Part shown: piece after piece, positions 8,851 through 17,416 of the stretch
How the letters are laid out: each line of letters starts with the position of its first letter
Position numbering within the stretch: the first letter of the stretch is position 1
From: JADKIH01 sp031427625
GTDB taxonomy: Bacteria > Bacteroidota > Bacteroidia > AKYH767-A > 2013-40CM-41-45
Direction of reading: 5' to 3'
Assembly (NCBI GenBank): GCA_031427625.1
Contig: JANPNV010000070.1
Span: 1-55,506, forward strand
DNA: 55,506 bases
Notes under the pieces: model-generated
Seen by the model: the letters and a program-made list of their open reading frames with translations, nothing else
Databases searched by the model: none
Told to the model about the DNA's origin: nothing
Program-made: the position numbers and the translations under genes

Positions 8851-9022
8851 ATCCTGTTTTTATATCTATTTTGATTTTTATTTTCTAATAATGATGGTAT
8901 AAATATATCTGCGTACGATAAGTAAAGAGGCTTTGTTAGTAACTTTTAACCCTGTAAATCTCAGTTTCTATGAGGCCTCTAATCCCTTTTTATTAATTCT
9001 CAAAGATTGATTTCACCCCGAT

Positions 9023-9052
9023 TTGGGCAATCCATTTCTCACCTTACATTTG
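9023..9052 (+). promoter_or_regulatory. Bacteroidota-type promoter, possibly giving a leaderless mRNA
   Basis: TTG at 9023-9025, a 19-bp spacer and TACATTTG at 9045-9052 match the TTG-N19-TAnnTTTG consensus exactly. The box ends only 4 bases before the ATG at 9057, so transcription would begin at or next to the start codon. Confidence 0.6.
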
Positions 9053-9056
9053 CCGT

Positions 9057-9950
9057 ATGCTGCTATTAACACCGACTCACTTTCCGGATTATGAACTGAT
9101 CGATTGCGGGGATTTCGAAAAACTGGAACGTTTCGGAAAATATATTACAATTCGTCCCGAACCCCAGGCTGTCTGGAGCCGGTCTCTTTCTCTTAAGGAA
9201 TGGGAAAAAATGGCTCATGTTAAATTCAAGCCCACAACAAGCGCCGCCGGTGACTGGCAGAAAATAAAGGAAATGCCCGACCGATGGAATATTGAATATA
9301 AACTTAAAGGCGCTAAAAAAGGTGAAGATGAACGCCGTATTGCCTTCCGTCTCGCACTTACTTCATTTAAGCATGTGGGCATTTTTCCTGAACAGGCATC
9401 GAACTGGGATTACATCGTAGAATGCATCGGTAAAATGAAAACCGAGCAGCCCAAAGTTTTGAATCTGTTTGCCTATACCGGAGGAGCGTCGTTGGCAGCA
9501 AAGGCGGCCGGTGCCGATGTGATACATCTCGACTCAGTGAAACAAGTCGTTACATGGGCAAATGCTAATATGGAGCTTAGCGGACTAAAAGACATACGCT
9601 GGATCATTGAAGATGCAATGGCTTTTGTAAAGAAGGAAGTAAGACGCGGCAAAAAGTATAATGGAATTATTCTCGATCCGCCCGCTTACGGTCATGGCAC
9701 AGAAGGACAAAAGTGGAAGCTGGAGGAAATGATTTCTGAAATGATGGATCATGTAAAGAATCTGTTAGCAGAAGAAGATAGGTTTATGATTCTCAACACA
9801 TATTCTCTTGGATTCTCCTCTCTGATTATTGAGAATTTTTTTCCGGCCCAGAAAAATTTACAGACGGGCGAATTGTATTTGAATGCTACAAGCGGATTAA
9901 AACTTCCATTAGGAGTGTTCGGCAGGTTTTGCGAAATTGTACCTTCTTAA
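9057..9950 (+). CDS. Class I SAM-dependent methyltransferase, RlmI/RlmK-like
   Basis: 297 aa. The N-terminal part (1-95) has DYELIDCGDFEKLERFGKYI and a RPEPQAVW phrase, the usual start of this Bacteroidota family and support for ATG 9057. The methyltransferase core follows: motif I VLNLFAYTGGASLAA (about 136-150), motif II ending VIHLDSVKQVV with the acidic D, an ED pair before AMAFVK, and motif IV IILDPPAYG. The LDPPAYG motif is shared with 23S rRNA cytosine-C5 and guanine-N2 methyltransferases, so an rRNA substrate is likely but not proven. It may be translated from a leaderless mRNA. The NhaD gene follows after 10 bp, probably in the same transcript. Confidence 0.8.
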   Translation: MLLLTPTHFPDYELIDCGDFEKLERFGKYITIRPEPQAVWSRSLSLKEWEKMAHVKFKPTTSAAGDWQKIKEMPDRWNIEYKLKGAKKGEDERRIAFRLALTSFKHVGIFPEQASNWDYIVECIGKMKTEQPKVLNLFAYTGGASLAAKAAGADVIHLDSVKQVVTWANANMELSGLKDIRWIIEDAMAFVKKEVRRGKKYNGIILDPPAYGHGTEGQKWKLEEMISEMMDHVKNLLAEEDRFMILNTYSLGFSSLIIENFFPAQKNLQTGELYLNATSGLKLPLGVFGRFCEIVPS

Positions 9951-9960
9951 AATCTGAAGA

Positions 9961-11235
9961 ATGGGTATAGCACTTGTCATTGTATTTGTTTTAGGGTATT
10001 TGGCCATTGCATTCGAACATCCCCTTAATGTGAATAAGGCGGCTAGTGCTCTTATTACAGGTACTTTATGCTGGACAATTTATATTTTATCCAGTCACAA
10101 TCCTGATCATGTAAATGAGGAGCTGCTTTCTAACTTAGGAGAAATAGCTTCCATACTTTTCTTCCTGCTTGGCGCAATGACAATTGTAGAAATAATTGAC
10201 GGGTATAATGGATTTGAATTCATTAAAACGAAATTACGTACCCGCAGTAAAAGTTTGTTGCTTGTATTTATTGCAATAATTACTTTTTTTCTTTCTGCAT
10301 TACTCGACAACCTGACAACTTCTATTGTTATGACGTCGTTATGTGTAAAGCTATTAAAGGAAAAAAATGACAGGCTATGGTTCGCCGGTATCATTATTAT
10401 TTCAGCTAATGCAGGCGGTGCCTGGTCGCCACTTGGTGATGTGACTACAACCATGCTTTGGATTGGCGGACAGATTACTGCATTAAATATTATAATCAAA
10501 TTAATCTTGCCAAGTTTAATCTGCTGCCTGGTACCCGTTTTAATTGTTTCATTTAAATTCAGAGGACAAAAGATTGATCCTCCTGTTGTGAATGGGCTGC
10601 CCGAAGAAGATTTAAAGCAAGGCAAAATCATGATGATTGTTGGAGTCCTCCTATTATTATTCGTCCCGTTCTTTAAAATTTTTACTGGACTTCCGCCATT
10701 TATGGGAATGATAATGGCTCTTGGGGTAATTTGGATATTTACATCCGTTCTGCATTTCAGATTGGGATTTGAAAGCAAGAAAAGAGTCAGCGTTGCTTCT
10801 GCATTACAGCAAATAGATTCACCAAGTATTTTATTTTTCCTTGGAATACTACTTGCCGTTGCAGCTCTTCAGGCCAACGGTCTTTTACACGATTTGGCAA
10901 CTGTTCTAAGCAGCACATTTAAAAATGATTATCTGATCGGAATATCTCTTGGTATTCTTTCAGCAATTATTGATAACGTTCCTCTTGTTGCTGCAGCACA
11001 AGGAATGTATCCTTTGACGCAATATCCTACGGACCATAATTTCTGGGAATTCCTTGCCTTTACAGCAGGAACAGGAGGTAGTATGATTATAATTGGCTCG
11101 GCTGCAGGTGTAGCGGTAATGGGGATAGAAAAAATAGATTTCCTCTGGTATATGACTAGGATTGGGTGGCTGGCAATTTTAGGATTTGCTGCTGGTATTG
11201 TAGTTTTTATACTGCAGGCTATGTTTTTGTTTTAG
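9961..11235 (+). CDS. nhaD: Na+/H+ antiporter NhaD family
   Basis: 424 aa with about 11-13 hydrophobic segments, as expected for the ArsB/NhaD ion transporter superfamily. Family-type phrases include FFLSALLDNLTTSIVMTSL (about 108-126), SANAGGAWSPLGDVTTTMLW (about 148-167), ISLGILSAIIDNVPLVAAA, and TAGTGGSMIIIGSAAGVAVM near the end. The paired SALLDNLTT and SAIIDNVPL half-sites carry the conserved Asp residues used in Na+/H+ exchange. The protein sits in the inner membrane. The gene follows the methyltransferase by 10 bp; I see no strong terminator before the next gene. Confidence 0.88.
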   Translation: MGIALVIVFVLGYLAIAFEHPLNVNKAASALITGTLCWTIYILSSHNPDHVNEELLSNLGEIASILFFLLGAMTIVEIIDGYNGFEFIKTKLRTRSKSLLLVFIAIITFFLSALLDNLTTSIVMTSLCVKLLKEKNDRLWFAGIIIISANAGGAWSPLGDVTTTMLWIGGQITALNIIIKLILPSLICCLVPVLIVSFKFRGQKIDPPVVNGLPEEDLKQGKIMMIVGVLLLLFVPFFKIFTGLPPFMGMIMALGVIWIFTSVLHFRLGFESKKRVSVASALQQIDSPSILFFLGILLAVAALQANGLLHDLATVLSSTFKNDYLIGISLGILSAIIDNVPLVAAAQGMYPLTQYPTDHNFWEFLAFTAGTGGSMIIIGSAAGVAVMGIEKIDFLWYMTRIGWLAILGFAAGIVVFILQAMFLF

Positions 11236-11524
11236 ATCGTTGCTCTCTAAAAAATCAATCGATTTTATAGGGGTAAGACCAGGATTTCAAAAATAAATCA
11301 TCTGGTTTTATGTTTCATCACTAAGCATTGAATATTAAATCTCTTATTCATTGCTTAATAAAGCGGATAATAACAACCATTCGCCTTTTGTTTCGTTTAA
11401 TTTTTTTGACTAAGGCACTTCAACTTATTGGCGTGTTGGCTGAAATTAACATTCAAAGGCAGAATAATAGGCCGATACAGCCGTTTAAAATGTTAAATTT
11501 ACAAATTCAATTCCCCATCATATC

Positions 11525-14500
11525 ATGTCTGATAATTATCAGTTATTAATTTCCCGACTCGATGCTTTCGTCAGAAAGTATTATAAGAACCAATTGGTTC
11601 GGGGAGCTATTTATGCGTTTACTTTTTCACTTGCATTTTATCTTTTGGTAACAACGCTCGAGTTCTTCGGACACTTCAGCACAACTTTTCGCACGATTCT
11701 GTTTTATCTGTTTATTGGAGTAAACCTGTTCATTCTGGGAAAATTTATTTTTATTCCCATCATGCACTTATACAGGATCGGTAAAATAATCTCGCATGAA
11801 CAGGCAGCAAAAATTATCGGCAAACACTTTTCTAATGTTCAGGATAAACTAATAAATGTTCTTCAACTTAAAAAGCAGGCTGATGAAAACGAAGACAACC
11901 AGCAACACAATCTCGTTCTGGCAGGAATTGATCAGAAAATAATTGATCTCAAACCTGTTCCATTTGTCTCTGCCATTAACCTGAACGAGAATCGCAGATA
12001 TCTGCGCTATGCTATAATCCCACTCTGTGCATTCTTTATTATCTTATTCGCCGCTCCTTCTCTGATTAAGGACAGTACAAAAAGACTCATAGCACACGGT
12101 ACGTATTTTGAGAAGCCAGCGCCATTTATTTTTCAAATTCTGAACAAAGAGTTAAAGACTGTACAGCAGCAGGACTTTCAACTGGACGTTAAAATTAAGG
12201 GTGATGAAATTCCCGCAGAAGTTTACATCGAGTCTGACGGCAATCAATTCAAATTAATCAAAGACAATCTTACAAGTTTTCATTACACGTTCAGAAATAT
12301 TCAGCACAACGAAAAATTCCGGTTGTTTGCTGATGGATTTTATTCCGATGAATATATGCTTGAAGCACTTCCGAATCCGGTATTGACGAATTTCAACATC
12401 GATTTGGAGTATCCTGCTTATGTTCAAAAACAAAATGAAACACTTCAGAATACTGGCGACCTAATGATTCCTGCAGGTACAAAAGTGACATGGAAGTTTT
12501 CTACTCAAAACACAGAATCAATCCGATTGGCCTTTCACGATTCAACCGTCGTCTTGAAACCGTCATCTGAAAACAGTTTTGTTTTTACCCGAAGATTCAG
12601 CAAGAACGACACGTATCTGATAACAACAGGAAATCATTTCTTAAACAGTAAAGACTCTATTCATTATGCAGTCTCTGTTATTCCTGATTTATATCCTACA
12701 ATCTCTATCGAGCAACAAAAAGATTCGCTTTCGTCTAAGCGCACTTTTTTCAAAGGACTTGTAAAAGATGATTATGGATTCACCCGGCTGGCATTTAATT
12801 ACCGCTTTTTAAAATCGAATGATTCTCTTCAGAGCAATGCCGGCAAACAATTTTCAGAATCCCTTCCTGTTAATAAAAGTCTCACTACCGATCAGTTTTT
12901 TTATTCATGGGATTTAAGCTCCGTAAATATTGCCAGCGGCGATGAAGTTGAATACTACTTCGAGGTGTGGGATAACGATGCTGTTAGCGGACCTAAATCG
13001 ACGCGCTCGCAGACGCAGGTTTTCAAAGCGCCAACTTTAAAGGAGATCGCTGAGAATGCGGATAAAAATAATTCAGAGATTAAAAACGACTTGCAGGAAA
13101 GTATTGCCAAGGCCCGTCAAATGCAGAAGGAGTTGAGTGATCTCAGCAAACGTCTGCTCGATAAGAAAGAAATGTCGTGGGAAGACAAGAAAAAAGCGGA
13201 AGAGCTTTTGAATAAACAGAAAGAACTGGAGAAGAAACTGGCCGAACTGCGGAATAAAAACGAACAGAAAAACAGGCAGGAAGAAGAATATAAAAAGGTG
13301 AATGAGGACATAATGCAGAAGCAACAGCAACTTCAGTCTATCATGGACAAACTTCAATCGTCTGAAATGAAAAAGCTTCTGGAACAGCTGCAACAGCTCA
13401 TGCAAAATGTAGATAAGAATCAGATGCAACAGCAGCTTAGCGAAATGAAACTCGATAATAAAGATCTGCAGAAGGAACTTGAGCGCACCATCGAGCTTTT
13501 CAAACAAATGGAATTCGATAAAAAGCTTCAGGATAATATCGACAAACTCAATGACCTTGCAAAGAAGCAGGATGATCTATCAAAAAAATCAGACGATAAA
13601 AATGCTGATAGCAAAGATTTAAAGGATCAGCAGGATAAACTAAATAAGGATTTTGAAGACTTTAAGAAAGATCAGGACGACCTGGCGAAGAAAAATGAAG
13701 AGCTGGAAGAAAAGAAAGATCTGAATAATACCGATAAAGAGGAGAAGGATATTAAGGAAGATATGGAAAATAGTTCTGATCAACTTGAGCAGAATAAGAG
13801 TGGTAAAGCGTCGAAGAGTCAGAAAAATGCGTCTCAAAAAATGCAGCAACTTGCTCAGAAGATGAGTAAGAATCAGCAGCAGATGAAGCAGGAAGAAAAC
13901 GAAGAAGATATGGATGCATTGAGAGCGCTGTTGGAAAATCTTCTGCGTATGTCTTTCAATCAGGAGCAGGTCATGCAACAGCTGAAGTCTGTAGATATTA
14001 ATAATCCGCAATACCTAAAACTTAGCCAGCAGCAAAGGAAACTTCAGGATGATGCAAAGATGATTGAGGACTCATTATTTGCTTTGAGCAAACGTGTTAT
14101 TCAAATTGAAGCAAAGGTAAATCAGGAGATTTCTGCTATAAACCAGAATATGGATGTCGCTCTTGATAACCTCGAAGACAGGCTTGTCCCGCAGGCCAGA
14201 AGTCGCCAACAATTTGTTATGACTGCTGTGAATAATCTTACATTGATGTTAAGCGAGGCTCTCCAACAAATGATGCAACAGCAGTCAATGTCGAATTCCA
14301 GTTGTAACAAACCGGGTAAGAAAAAATCGATGTCATTGTCTGAACTCAGCAAAATGCAGCAAGAGCTTAATAAGAATATGCAGAAAGCAAAAGAAGGGCT
14401 TAAGGCAGGTGAAAACAAAAAAGGAAAGCAGAGCCAACAGGGAAATTCGATGAGCGAACAATTGGCGAAGATGGCTGCACAACAGGAATTTATTCGAAAT

Positions 14501-14875
14501 GAATTAAATAAGATTAACCAGAGCCAAAATAAAGACGGTAAAAACTCCCTTGGAAACCTGGAAGATATTGCCCGCCAAATGGAAGAAACGGAAAGGGATA
14601 TTGTAAACAGGATTATTTCCGAACAGACAATAAAACGTCAGCAGGATATCACAACCCGCCTTCTTGAGAGTGAAAAAGCAGAGCGTGAACGCGACCAGGA
14701 CGAGCAGCGAAAATCGGAAGAATCAAAAAATGCATTTCACCGTAACCCTAATGGATTTGAGGAGTATAAGAAACTTAAGTTAAAAGAAATGGAACTGTTA
14801 AGAACTGTTCCCCCTTCGTTGAATACATATTATAGACTAAAGGTTAACGATTATTTCCAATCCATTGATAAATAA
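11525..14875 (+). CDS. DUF4175 family membrane-anchored coiled-coil protein
   Basis: 1116 aa. Two membrane helices lie near the N-terminus (about 27-47 and 56-76) and a third at about 160-180. A periplasmic beta-rich region (about 190-500) includes DDYGFTRLAFNYRF and SGDEVEYYFEVWDNDAVSGP. A long Gln/Lys/Glu-rich coiled coil covers about 510-1090, with phrases such as DLQESIAKARQMQKELSDLS. This is the layout of the Bacteroidota DUF4175 family, whose function I do not know. The extreme Lys/Gln content produces long false frames on the other strand. A near-consensus box TAAATTTA lies about 30 bases upstream. The anti-sigma-type ATPase gene begins 7 bp downstream. Confidence 0.85.
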   Translation: MSDNYQLLISRLDAFVRKYYKNQLVRGAIYAFTFSLAFYLLVTTLEFFGHFSTTFRTILFYLFIGVNLFILGKFIFIPIMHLYRIGKIISHEQAAKIIGKHFSNVQDKLINVLQLKKQADENEDNQQHNLVLAGIDQKIIDLKPVPFVSAINLNENRRYLRYAIIPLCAFFIILFAAPSLIKDSTKRLIAHGTYFEKPAPFIFQILNKELKTVQQQDFQLDVKIKGDEIPAEVYIESDGNQFKLIKDNLTSFHYTFRNIQHNEKFRLFADGFYSDEYMLEALPNPVLTNFNIDLEYPAYVQKQNETLQNTGDLMIPAGTKVTWKFSTQNTESIRLAFHDSTVVLKPSSENSFVFTRRFSKNDTYLITTGNHFLNSKDSIHYAVSVIPDLYPTISIEQQKDSLSSKRTFFKGLVKDDYGFTRLAFNYRFLKSNDSLQSNAGKQFSESLPVNKSLTTDQFFYSWDLSSVNIASGDEVEYYFEVWDNDAVSGPKSTRSQTQVFKAPTLKEIAENADKNNSEIKNDLQESIAKARQMQKELSDLSKRLLDKKEMSWEDKKKAEELLNKQKELEKKLAELRNKNEQKNRQEEEYKKVNEDIMQKQQQLQSIMDKLQSSEMKKLLEQLQQLMQNVDKNQMQQQLSEMKLDNKDLQKELERTIELFKQMEFDKKLQDNIDKLNDLAKKQDDLSKKSDDKNADSKDLKDQQDKLNKDFEDFKKDQDDLAKKNEELEEKKDLNNTDKEEKDIKEDMENSSDQLEQNKSGKASKSQKNASQKMQQLAQKMSKNQQQMKQEENEEDMDALRALLENLLRMSFNQEQVMQQLKSVDINNPQYLKLSQQQRKLQDDAKMIEDSLFALSKRVIQIEAKVNQEISAINQNMDVALDNLEDRLVPQARSRQQFVMTAVNNLTLMLSEALQQMMQQQSMSNSSCNKPGKKKSMSLSELSKMQQELNKNMQKAKEGLKAGENKKGKQSQQGNSMSEQLAKMAAQQEFIRNELNKINQSQNKDGKNSLGNLEDIARQMEETERDIVNRIISEQTIKRQQDITTRLLESEKAERERDQDEQRKSEESKNAFHRNPNGFEEYKKLKLKEMELLRTVPPSLNTYYRLKVNDYFQSIDK

Positions 14876-14882
14876 TTCCATA

Positions 14883-15302
14883 ATGCAGCTTGCAGGTGAT
14901 AGCCAGACCATCGAATTAGGGTCGAATCCGGACAGTCTTACTGTGGTGGAACGCCTGATCGACGACGTCAAAAATAAATACAATGTCAGTGAAGACATTT
15001 ACGGAAACATGCTCGTTGCAATAACGGAAGCTGTTACGAATGCCATTTACCATGGTAATAAGTCTGATCCGAGCAAAAAAATTAGCGTATCCTGTACCCA
15101 TTCTCCACATTCAATTGTGTTTACAATTGCTGATGAAGGTCCCGGTTTCGATTATTATAATCTTCCCGATCCTACTTCTCCCGAAAACCTCGAGAAAGAA
15201 TGTGGACGTGGAATATTTCTGATGAAGCATCTCACCGATCAGTTAATTTTTTCTGAGAACGGCAGAGTGGTAGAAATGAACTTTAAATTATCAGGTAATT
15301 AA
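14883..15302 (+). CDS. Anti-sigma-factor-type (RsbW/SpoIIAB-like) ATP-binding protein
   Basis: 139 aa from ATG 14883; the in-frame TTG at 14865, inside the DUF4175 stop region, is less likely. The single HATPase_c fold shows the N box AITEAVTNAIYHGNKSDPSK, the G1 box IADEGPGFDYYNLPDP and the G2 box ECGRGIFLMKHLTDQLIF. Such proteins are serine kinases that bind anti-sigma-antagonists or sigma factors, though many Bacteroidota members are uncharacterised. It is the last gene of a transcript with DUF4175 (7 bp gap) and is followed by a strong terminator. Partner proteins are not evident nearby. Confidence 0.8.
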   Translation: MQLAGDSQTIELGSNPDSLTVVERLIDDVKNKYNVSEDIYGNMLVAITEAVTNAIYHGNKSDPSKKISVSCTHSPHSIVFTIADEGPGFDYYNLPDPTSPENLEKECGRGIFLMKHLTDQLIFSENGRVVEMNFKLSGN

Positions 15303-15330
15303 GTATTGATATAGTTTGGTTAGACTAGAA

Positions 15331-15358
15331 AAAGGAAGCAATCGCTTCCTTTTTTTTA
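15331..15358 (+). terminator. Rho-independent terminator
   Basis: Stem AAAGGAAGC (15331-15339) pairs with GCTTCCTTT (15344-15352) across the loop AATC, and the T-run continues to 15358. It lies 28 bases after the ATPase stop codon and should end the methyltransferase-NhaD-DUF4175-ATPase stretch. Confidence 0.85.
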
Positions 15359-15376
15359 TGCCTTGTAAGTAAATAT

Positions 15377-15496
15377 GATTTTGATCTCCCCGAATACGAT
15401 GATTCTCTAAAGAATCATTTCTTAACCAAAATCAATTCGCTCATGGAATACACTAAACTATATCAGCTTTTCAAAAAGCTCAAGCGGAATAATTAA
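15377..15496 (+). pseudogene. Possible C-terminal gene remnant
   Basis: After the terminator, an open stretch reads DFDLPEYDDSLKNHFL and then MEYTKLYQLFKKLKRNN before TAA at 15494-15496. It has no plausible start and no known family. The amphipathic, Lys-rich end looks protein-like, so it may be the tail of a lost gene; chance is also possible. Confidence 0.2.
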
Positions 15497-15542
15497 ATTA
15501 AATAATTTCCATATTTGAACCTACTAATTCTAAGTCGAATGC

Positions 15543-15800
15543 TTACGGTGGAGTAAGAGGCTGACTTGCTTTTAATGCCGCCTGAAATTTTTTGAATTCC
15601 TGCAAGTCATTATGCTTCGAAAAACTTTCTTTTTTTGTCACATTGAAATGCATAAATCTACCCTCTCCTAAATAATAATAAGAATATTTCATAGAGGTAA
15701 TGTTATTTTTTTTCAAAGCATCCATCACCTTCAATATGTTTTGCTTATTCGTTTCTATACATTCAGTACTTACCTGATATTCTACTTTTATTATTTTCAT
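15543..15800 (-). CDS. Small hypothetical protein, dimeric alpha/beta-barrel-like
   Basis: 85 aa. MKIIKVEYQVSTECIETNKQ starts with a strand, then a helix (NILKVMDALKKN), then two strands (MKYSYYYLGEGRFMHFNVTK) and a final helix (LQEFKKFQAALKA). That beta-alpha-beta-beta-alpha order is typical of ABM-type ferredoxin-like dimers. No catalytic residue can be named and the family is not recognised. The gene is monocistronic, with about 170 AT-rich bases on its upstream side. Confidence 0.5.
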   Translation of the reverse strand: MKIIKVEYQVSTECIETNKQNILKVMDALKKNNITSMKYSYYYLGEGRFMHFNVTKKESFSKHNDLQEFKKFQAALKASQPLTPP

Positions 15801-15947
15801 ATTGTTTGTTTTATTAAAAATAAATATTTGTACTCGCCATTTTGAAATTAAAATAATTTTCTTAATGTTATATTTTAATCAAAACCCAAAACCACTGAAT
15901 GAGCGAATAAATTCTTGATTATCATATCGAATTATTAAAGATTTTTT

Positions 15948-15968
15948 TTTGTCTTTTGTCTTTTGTCC
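15948..15968 (+). repeat. Three tandem 7-bp repeats
   Basis: TTTGTCT, TTTGTCT and TTTGTCC follow one another exactly at 15948-15968, after a T-run. They sit 5 bases past the stop codon of the minus-strand beta-barrel gene. Similar 7-bp periodic repeats occur next to promoters at 21578-21614 and 47177-47228. Confidence 0.6.
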
Positions 15969-15973
15969 GACCC

Positions 15974-16870
15974 CTATTTGGATTTAATATGATAATGCAC
16001 CACAACTCCGGCCCTGAATCGTTGAAAGTCATAATCGTGAATTCCCCATTGGTAAGAAACCTTCCAGTCGAAATATTTTTGTTTTAACCGGATGGATGCA
16101 CGATAAACAATAGGTTTATCGCCGATGTTTAGATAGCCGTTGTATCCACCAATTGACTGTGACAGCGTAAATTTTGAATTAGATAAATCGGCACCGGCAC
16201 CATACAGAAAGCAATCATTCTGCAAATGTTGTAAATCGAATGTCTGGTATGCGTAAAAACCAGCCATGCCATATAGTCGAAGAATTTTTTTATTCAGAAA
16301 AATATTTTTTCCTGCACTGATATCAAAAAAATATCCCGGGCCATCTGTATATCTGGCATTGTGCAGATTTGTTCCCGATGCTAGTCTGAATGTCGCCTGG
16401 AAAAGAATATCAGGAAAATTATGTTTATCCTTTATCACTTGAAAGAACGTTGAAAAATAAATGTCTCCTCCAGCACCACCCTTACCACTTTTTGTCCTGG
16501 CGGCTCTTAAGTCGCGAGTGATCGTGTCTGTCCTAAACCATTCGTAGGGAATTACATCGATTAAGATAGCGACGCGGTTGTCGTACAGCGGAAGAAACCC
16601 TCTCGTATAAAAATCCTTTGTCTTATCCCCATTGCTGAAATGATACTCGCCTGCAACTTCAAGTTCCATGAGCGAATCGATGCGACCGTTAGCGACTTCG
16701 GGAACTGGTAGCGAATTAGGGCCCATGAAGGAAGTGGACATTGTCATATACTGATTCCAGGGTGTTACTCCGTCCCAGTTGTGTTTAATAGCCCACCAGT
16801 AATAATCTTCCTGCGCAGAAATTTTCTGGAATGAAATAAGGAGTAATAGTGATAGGGCAATCTTTTTCAT
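15974..16870 (-). CDS. Outer-membrane beta-barrel-like protein
   Basis: 298 aa from ATG 16870 (a TTG at 16879 is the only in-frame alternative upstream). The signal peptide is residues 1-about 19 (MKKIALSLLLLISFQKISAQ). The rest alternates polar and aromatic residues, as in a porin-like barrel: FSNGDKTKDFYTRGFLPLYD, then DIYFSTFFQVIKDKHNFPDI, ending FRAGVVVHYHIKSK. The last strand lacks the usual terminal Phe but ends in an aromatic-rich strand. No ligand or family can be named. It is divergent from ybeY across 115 bp. Confidence 0.6.
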   Translation of the reverse strand: MKKIALSLLLLISFQKISAQEDYYWWAIKHNWDGVTPWNQYMTMSTSFMGPNSLPVPEVANGRIDSLMELEVAGEYHFSNGDKTKDFYTRGFLPLYDNRVAILIDVIPYEWFRTDTITRDLRAARTKSGKGGAGGDIYFSTFFQVIKDKHNFPDILFQATFRLASGTNLHNARYTDGPGYFFDISAGKNIFLNKKILRLYGMAGFYAYQTFDLQHLQNDCFLYGAGADLSNSKFTLSQSIGGYNGYLNIGDKPIVYRASIRLKQKYFDWKVSYQWGIHDYDFQRFRAGVVVHYHIKSK

Positions 16871-16985
16871 CGGATTCAAAAGTACAAGTTTAATGACGTA
16901 TAATTATTAAAACAACAATTGTAACTTGTGCCCTTATTATTGATTTAATTCCAGAATAATTCAACTCGGCATATCCGATAATTAA

Positions 16986-17402
16986 ATGATAAATATTTTT
17001 AAGGAAGATGTAACATTCAGGCTGACGAAAAGGAAAACACTGGAATTGTGGATTCGGCAAATCATCAGAAAGGAAGGATTTAAAGAGGATGCAATTAATT
17101 TTATTTTTTGTACGGATCGTTATCTGAGAAAAATTAATAAGCAGTATCTTGGCCATGATTACTTTACTGACATCGTTACATTCGATAATTCTGTATTGCC
17201 AAAAACAATTTCAGGGGATATTTATATATCTATCGACAGAGTAAAGATCAATGCTAAAACATATGAAATATCCTTCAACAATGAGCTTCATCGTGTAATG
17301 GCTCATGGCGTTTTACATCTTGTGGGTTATGGTGATAAAAACGTTAAAGCAAAAAAGGTGATGCGGGAACGGGAAGACTTTTGGCTGAAGAGAATAAAAT
17401 AA
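16986..17402 (+). CDS. ybeY: Endoribonuclease YbeY (16S rRNA maturation)
   Basis: 138 aa. YbeY is a zinc-dependent RNase for rRNA 3-prime processing and ribosome quality control. The HxxxH metal site is clear in MAHGVLHLVGYGD (H107, H111), preceded by TDIVTFDN and SGDIYISIDRV, both family signatures. The usual third ligand (His of the HGxLHLxGYDH motif) is Asp117 here. I recall that Bacteroidota homologues commonly have GY(x)DK at this place, so this is likely a lineage feature, not damage. It starts at ATG 16986, divergent from the barrel gene, and converges on the membrane gene at 17417. Confidence 0.85.
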   Translation: MINIFKEDVTFRLTKRKTLELWIRQIIRKEGFKEDAINFIFCTDRYLRKINKQYLGHDYFTDIVTFDNSVLPKTISGDIYISIDRVKINAKTYEISFNNELHRVMAHGVLHLVGYGDKNVKAKKVMREREDFWLKRIK

Positions 17403-17416
17403 ATGTCGTAGATTTT

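Noticed and set aside
11328..11549. Plus-strand frame of 73 codons before DUF4175
   Set aside because: It overlaps the DUF4175 start, has no family likeness and lies in the likely promoter region.
13073..14418. Several long minus-strand frames
   Set aside because: They are shadows of the Lys/Gln-rich coiled coil of the DUF4175 gene; their Leu/Phe-rich composition comes from the complement of AAR and CAR codons.
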